The position numbers and the translations under genes are program-made. The notes under the pieces are model-generated. The model ran no database searches. It saw only the letters and a list, made by a program, of their open reading frames with translations, and was not told the DNA's origin. A stretch of DNA of 64,000 bases from Ferruginibacter sp. (GTDB lineage Bacteria; Bacteroidota; Bacteroidia; Chitinophagales; Chitinophagaceae), in contig JAHBTO010000002.1 of assembly GCA_019638525.1 (NCBI GenBank), positions 124,001-188,000 on the forward strand, in the 5' to 3' direction. Shown in pieces: positions 60,541-64,000 of the stretch; within the stretch, counting starts at the first letter, position 1, and every line of letters starts with the position of its first letter.

Positions 60541-62997
60541 ATGAGAGTTGTGCCATTTATAATTGCAAGCGCCGTTACAGTAGCATTGATTACAACATTA
60601 AACACAAGGCTTACCATAGGCGGCACCAAGGCCCCTGCTTTTGGAAATTTTTTAAGTCCGCAACATGGATTTTGGCAAAATGCAGAACCTGCTAACACCG
60701 ATTTTTCTGCCAATCTTAATTTTCCATCTTTAAATGGTAAGGTAGAAGTGTATTTTGACGACAGGTTAGTGCCACACATTTTTGCCGAGCAGGAAAACGA
60801 CGCATATTTTGTTCAGGGATACCTGCATGCAAAGTTCCGCCTTTGGCAAATGGAATTACAAACTTTTGCTGCTGGTGGCAGGATAAGCGAAATTTTAGGT
60901 GATAAAGGTTTAGAACACGACAGGGAATTTAGAAGATTGGGTATGGTGTATGCTGCAGAAATTGCGTTAAAAGAATCGGAGAAAGACCCGGTTTTAAAAG
61001 CCGAGTGCGATGCTTATACTGCCGGTGTTAATGCATGGATAAACAGTTTAACCGAAAGTAGTTTGCCTATAGAGTATAAACTGATTGGATACAAACCCGA
61101 ACCCTGGACCAATCTTAAAAGCATGTTGTTTTTAAAATACATGAGTTACGACCTATCGGCACGTGATGAAGATTTTGAAATGACCAATGCAAAAAGTTTT
61201 TTTAATGCCGATGATTTTTCAAAATTATTTCCGTTGATACAGGATTCTCTTGATCCTATCATACCAAAAGGAACAGCCTTTGCTGCACAAAAAGTTTTCC
61301 CGGTACCACCGCTAAAAGCCGATTCGGTCTATTTTAATAACCATGACCTGGCAATTGCCGAATCTTTTAAACCCGACCGGGATAATGGTAGCAACAACTG
61401 GGCAGTGAGTGGTAACAAAACAAAAAGCGGTTCACCTATACTTTGTAACGACCCTCACCTGGGGTTAAACCTGCCATCACTTTGGTACGAAATACAGATT
61501 TCAACACCGGCATTTAATGCTTACGGTGTTTCTTTTCCGGGAGCACCGGGTGTTATTATCGGATTTAACGACAGTTGTGCTTTTGGTGTAACCAACGGAG
61601 GAAGAGATGTGAGGGATTACTATGAAATTAAATTTAAAGACGACAGCCGCAGTGAATATCTTTTTAATGGGAGCTATCATGCAACAAGGTTTAGGATTGA
61701 TACTATTAAAATAAAAGGTAAAGCCGATTATATTGATTCGGTTGCGTATGTACAATTGGGTAATAACTGGTGCCCCGTTATGTTCGATAAGTCTTATTCA
61801 GGCGGCCGCAACACAAACAATAAATATTATGCTGTAAGATGGAAAGCACATGACCCCAGTGAAGAGTTAAAATATTTTAATCTTATAAACCGTGCAAAGA
61901 ATTACGATGACTATAATGCAGCCGCTGTTTATTTTCATACACCCGGCCAAAACTGTGTGTTTGCATGTAAAAACGGCGATATAGCTATACGTACGCAGGG
62001 CGAATGGCCCGCAAAATGGAAAGGGCAGGGCGATTTTGTAATGCCCGGCACCGATAGCAGTTTCCTGTGGCAGGGCATGATACCACAGGATGAAGTACCT
62101 TATCAATATAATCCCGAACGTGGATTTGTAAGCAGCGCTAATCAAAAACCGGTTGATGATGTTACTTATCCTTATTACCTGGGCAGAAACTATCCCGAGT
62201 ACAGGGGCATTACTATTAACAGGCGATTAAATGCCATGACAGGCATTACCCCACAAGATATGATGGCTTTACAGACTGATAATTTTGATATTGGCGCTGC
62301 AATGGCCAAACCATTTATAGTTGCCAATATAAAGGAAGCAGATTTGAATGCATCTGAAAAAAAATATTTCGACATTTTTAAAAACTGGAACTGCCGCAAT
62401 GATGTGGGTACACAAGGCGCTACCATATTTGAAGTGTTTTGGAATAATTTTGATACCGTGGTTTATGCAGATGAATATGCCAAAGCACCAAAGCTTATCA
62501 TGCATCCGTTTTTTAGCACACTGCTGGAAGAAGTATTAAAAGATACTGCTTATAAGTTTTTAGATGATATTACCACACCACAAAAAGAAACCCTTGCCGA
62601 TGATATTACAAAAGCTTTTAAAAAAGCTGCAATTGAATTACAGGAGATAGATGGTGCCGGTAATTTAGATTGGGAAAAACACAAGGCAACAAGAATAAAT
62701 CACCTGGCAAAACTGGCGCCCTTCAGCCGTTTAAATTTACCCATTGGTGGTGGTAATAGAAATATTAATGCCACTAAAACAGATCATGGCCCAAGCTGGC
62801 GCATGGTGATAAGCCTTACGCCACAAACAGAAGCTTATGGTGTATATCCCGGCGGGCAAAGCGGCAACCCCGGCAGCAAATACTACGATAATTTTGTAGA
62901 TGAATGGGTAGCTGGCAAATATTACACATTATGGATGATGACAGCTAATGATAAAAATGATAAACGCATCATTGCAAAAATGAATTTTAGTAAATGA
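60541..62997 (+). CDS. Penicillin acylase-family amidohydrolase
   Basis: 818 residues with an N-terminal hydrophobic signal or anchor (about 3-18). It is an Ntn hydrolase precursor: the linker ends at NGS, making Ser284 (GSNNWAVSG) the N-terminal nucleophile after self-cleavage. The conserved HLGLNLPSLWYEI and the oxyanion-type NGGRDVRDYYE stretch follow. It hydrolyses amide bonds, with N-acyl-homoserine lactones, acyl-amino acids or beta-lactam side chains as candidate substrates. It sits alone. Confidence 0.93.
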   Translation: MRVVPFIIASAVTVALITTLNTRLTIGGTKAPAFGNFLSPQHGFWQNAEPANTDFSANLNFPSLNGKVEVYFDDRLVPHIFAEQENDAYFVQGYLHAKFRLWQMELQTFAAGGRISEILGDKGLEHDREFRRLGMVYAAEIALKESEKDPVLKAECDAYTAGVNAWINSLTESSLPIEYKLIGYKPEPWTNLKSMLFLKYMSYDLSARDEDFEMTNAKSFFNADDFSKLFPLIQDSLDPIIPKGTAFAAQKVFPVPPLKADSVYFNNHDLAIAESFKPDRDNGSNNWAVSGNKTKSGSPILCNDPHLGLNLPSLWYEIQISTPAFNAYGVSFPGAPGVIIGFNDSCAFGVTNGGRDVRDYYEIKFKDDSRSEYLFNGSYHATRFRIDTIKIKGKADYIDSVAYVQLGNNWCPVMFDKSYSGGRNTNNKYYAVRWKAHDPSEELKYFNLINRAKNYDDYNAAAVYFHTPGQNCVFACKNGDIAIRTQGEWPAKWKGQGDFVMPGTDSSFLWQGMIPQDEVPYQYNPERGFVSSANQKPVDDVTYPYYLGRNYPEYRGITINRRLNAMTGITPQDMMALQTDNFDIGAAMAKPFIVANIKEADLNASEKKYFDIFKNWNCRNDVGTQGATIFEVFWNNFDTVVYADEYAKAPKLIMHPFFSTLLEEVLKDTAYKFLDDITTPQKETLADDITKAFKKAAIELQEIDGAGNLDWEKHKATRINHLAKLAPFSRLNLPIGGGNRNINATKTDHGPSWRMVISLTPQTEAYGVYPGGQSGNPGSKYYDNFVDEWVAGKYYTLWMMTANDKNDKRIIAKMNFSK

Positions 62998-63063
62998 ATG
63001 TAAAAACATTTTTGTTGTGATTGAATAAATAGTTTTTAAAAATTTAAACCCATCAAATAAAAA

Positions 63064-63402
63064 ATGAAATTCCTGGTATCTATTATACTTACTGCATTAT
63101 TAAGTTTTGCACTTTGCCTGTTTATGCCCTGGTGGAGCATTGCCATAGCAGCCTTTGCAGTGGCTGCTCTTATACCACAAAAACCGGGTAAAAGTTTTGT
63201 AACAGCCTTCATTGCATTGTTTTTTTTATGGGGTGGCCTAAGTTTTTGGATAAGCAACAGCAACCATCACTTGTTAGCACATAAGGTATCGCAACTTATT
63301 TTAAAAATGGATAACCCAATGCTATTGGTGCTGGCAACAGCTATCATTGGGGCTTTAGTGGCGGGCCTTGCAGCTTTGGCCGGCAGCTTTGTACGCAAAT
63401 GA
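63064..63402 (+). CDS. Small three-helix membrane protein
   Basis: 112 residues, strongly hydrophobic, with three to four membrane helices (about 3-35, 47-62 and 80-106). No family is recognised with certainty. It starts 66 bases after the penicillin acylase gene and precedes the DUF5686-type gene by 71 bases on the same strand, so all three may share a transcript. Function unknown. Confidence 0.75.
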   Translation: MKFLVSIILTALLSFALCLFMPWWSIAIAAFAVAALIPQKPGKSFVTAFIALFFLWGGLSFWISNSNHHLLAHKVSQLILKMDNPMLLVLATAIIGALVAGLAALAGSFVRK

Positions 63403-63473
63403 AAATACCGGCAGCAATCTTAAAGTTTCAATAACAAAATCATCTTTACATTTGTTGATACTTAAAACCGCTT

Positions 63474-64000
63474 ATGCCCAAAAACCTATTGTTCTTTTTT
63501 TTATTGCTTGCAAACAATTCTTCGGCACAAAAAATTTACGGCACCATATTTTCAGATAAAGGCGACCTGCTGCCTTATGCCTCTGTTACTGTAAAAGGCA
63601 CTTCAATAGGCGCAAGCGCTAATAATAAAGCAAAATTTTCTTTCAGCGTTTCGCCGGGTACTTATACAGTGGTTTGCCAGCATATTGGTTATGCCAAACA
63701 GGAAAAAACTATCTCTATAAAAAATACAGATGAAGAACTTACTTTTATTTTAAAAAGCCAGGAACTTGATATGAAAGAAGTGGTGGTTACTAATGGCGAA
63801 GACCCGGCCTATGAAATTATAAGGCAGGCCATAAAAAAAAGACCTTATTATTATGAACAGGTAAAAGGTTTTGAATGTAACCTTTATACCAAAGACATGA
63901 TGAAGCTTAGGAATTTACCCAACAGGATTTTAGGACGAAAAATAGATGATAAAGATGTAAAAAATATGGGGCTTGATAGCAACCGGCAGGGTATATTTTA
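63474..64000 (+). CDS. DUF5686/carboxypeptidase-regulatory-like outer membrane protein, 5' part
   Basis: The first 175 residues; the rest lies right of the window. A signal peptide (about 1-19, ending NNSSAQ) is followed by a carboxypeptidase-regulatory-like beta domain (about 20-95, IYGTIFSDKGDLLPYASVTV). Then comes EVVVTNGEDPAYEIIRQAIKKR and YYYEQVKGFECNLYTKD, the start of the DUF5686 barrel. These large outer-membrane proteins are typical of Bacteroidetes, function unknown. The ATG at 63474 is chosen because the signal peptide begins there. Confidence 0.88.
   Translation, partial: MPKNLLFFFLLLANNSSAQKIYGTIFSDKGDLLPYASVTVKGTSIGASANNKAKFSFSVSPGTYTVVCQHIGYAKQEKTISIKNTDEELTFILKSQELDMKEVVVTNGEDPAYEIIRQAIKKRPYYYEQVKGFECNLYTKDMMKLRNLPNRILGRKIDDKDVKNMGLDSNRQGIF

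Overview
The window is a chromosomal stretch of a member of the Bacteroidota, most likely Chitinophagaceae or a close relative. This is inferred from a SusC/SusD outer-membrane pair, many lipoproteins, Bacteroidetes-specific families (DUF4270, DUF4294, DUF4397, GSCFA, BT_3928-like, SpmA-SpmB fusion), AT-rich spacers and TAnnTTTG-type -7 promoter boxes, some with a TTTG box 20 nt upstream. I saw no rRNA, tRNA, CRISPR array, integrase, transposase or phage gene. Both edges cut genes: ychF on the left and a DUF5686-type outer-membrane protein on the right.

Layout. 1-2 kb: ychF start, a low-complexity heptamer tract, and a fused SpmA/SpmB membrane protein. 2-8.5 kb: a minus-strand nutrient-uptake unit (DeoR-type regulator, SusC, SusD, DUF4397 lipoprotein) with two inverted repeats upstream of the regulator. 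8.6-17.8 kb: serine hydrolase, SerA, alkaline-phosphatase-like enzyme, FolP, DUF1599, DoxX/BT_3928, an orphan OppB-like permease, a cytochrome c lipoprotein and a small secreted protein. 17.9-21.6 kb: thiolase, a TlpA-type thioredoxin and pyruvate dehydrogenase E1 beta. 21.7-29.3 kb: six poorly characterised envelope genes (two helical lipoproteins, a polytopic patatin phospholipase, a C-tail-anchored exported protein, a membrane-anchored transglutaminase and a lipoprotein with an extra membrane segment). This is the best candidate here for an undescribed system.

29.3-42.6 kb: UbiD, GlnRS, DUF1003, fatty-acid desaturase, BshB1 (bacillithiol), DUF4294, CcmF and CcmE (with a CxxxY haem motif), then an arginase-family/membrane/radical-SAM operon. 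42.6-48.1 kb: a minus-strand run panC - flippase-like - rfaE2 - ppk1 - ppx. 48.2-52.8 kb: a truncated glycogen-synthase-like protein with DUF4270, then metK and rlmB. 52.8-56.1 kb: a tight four-gene unit (SDR, extended SDR, CPBP protease-like, DUF6134-like). 56.2-64 kb: a decayed helix-turn-helix regulator, an HMG-CoA lyase-like enzyme, GSCFA, MiaE, a small lipoprotein, penicillin acylase and the partial DUF5686 gene.

Most of the window is housekeeping metabolism interleaved with envelope genes. The least explained parts are the 21.7-29.3 kb envelope cluster, the 52.8-56.1 kb lipid/protease-like unit, the pseudogene at about 57 kb, and several catalytically altered family members (GlgA-like, CPBP-like, CcmE).
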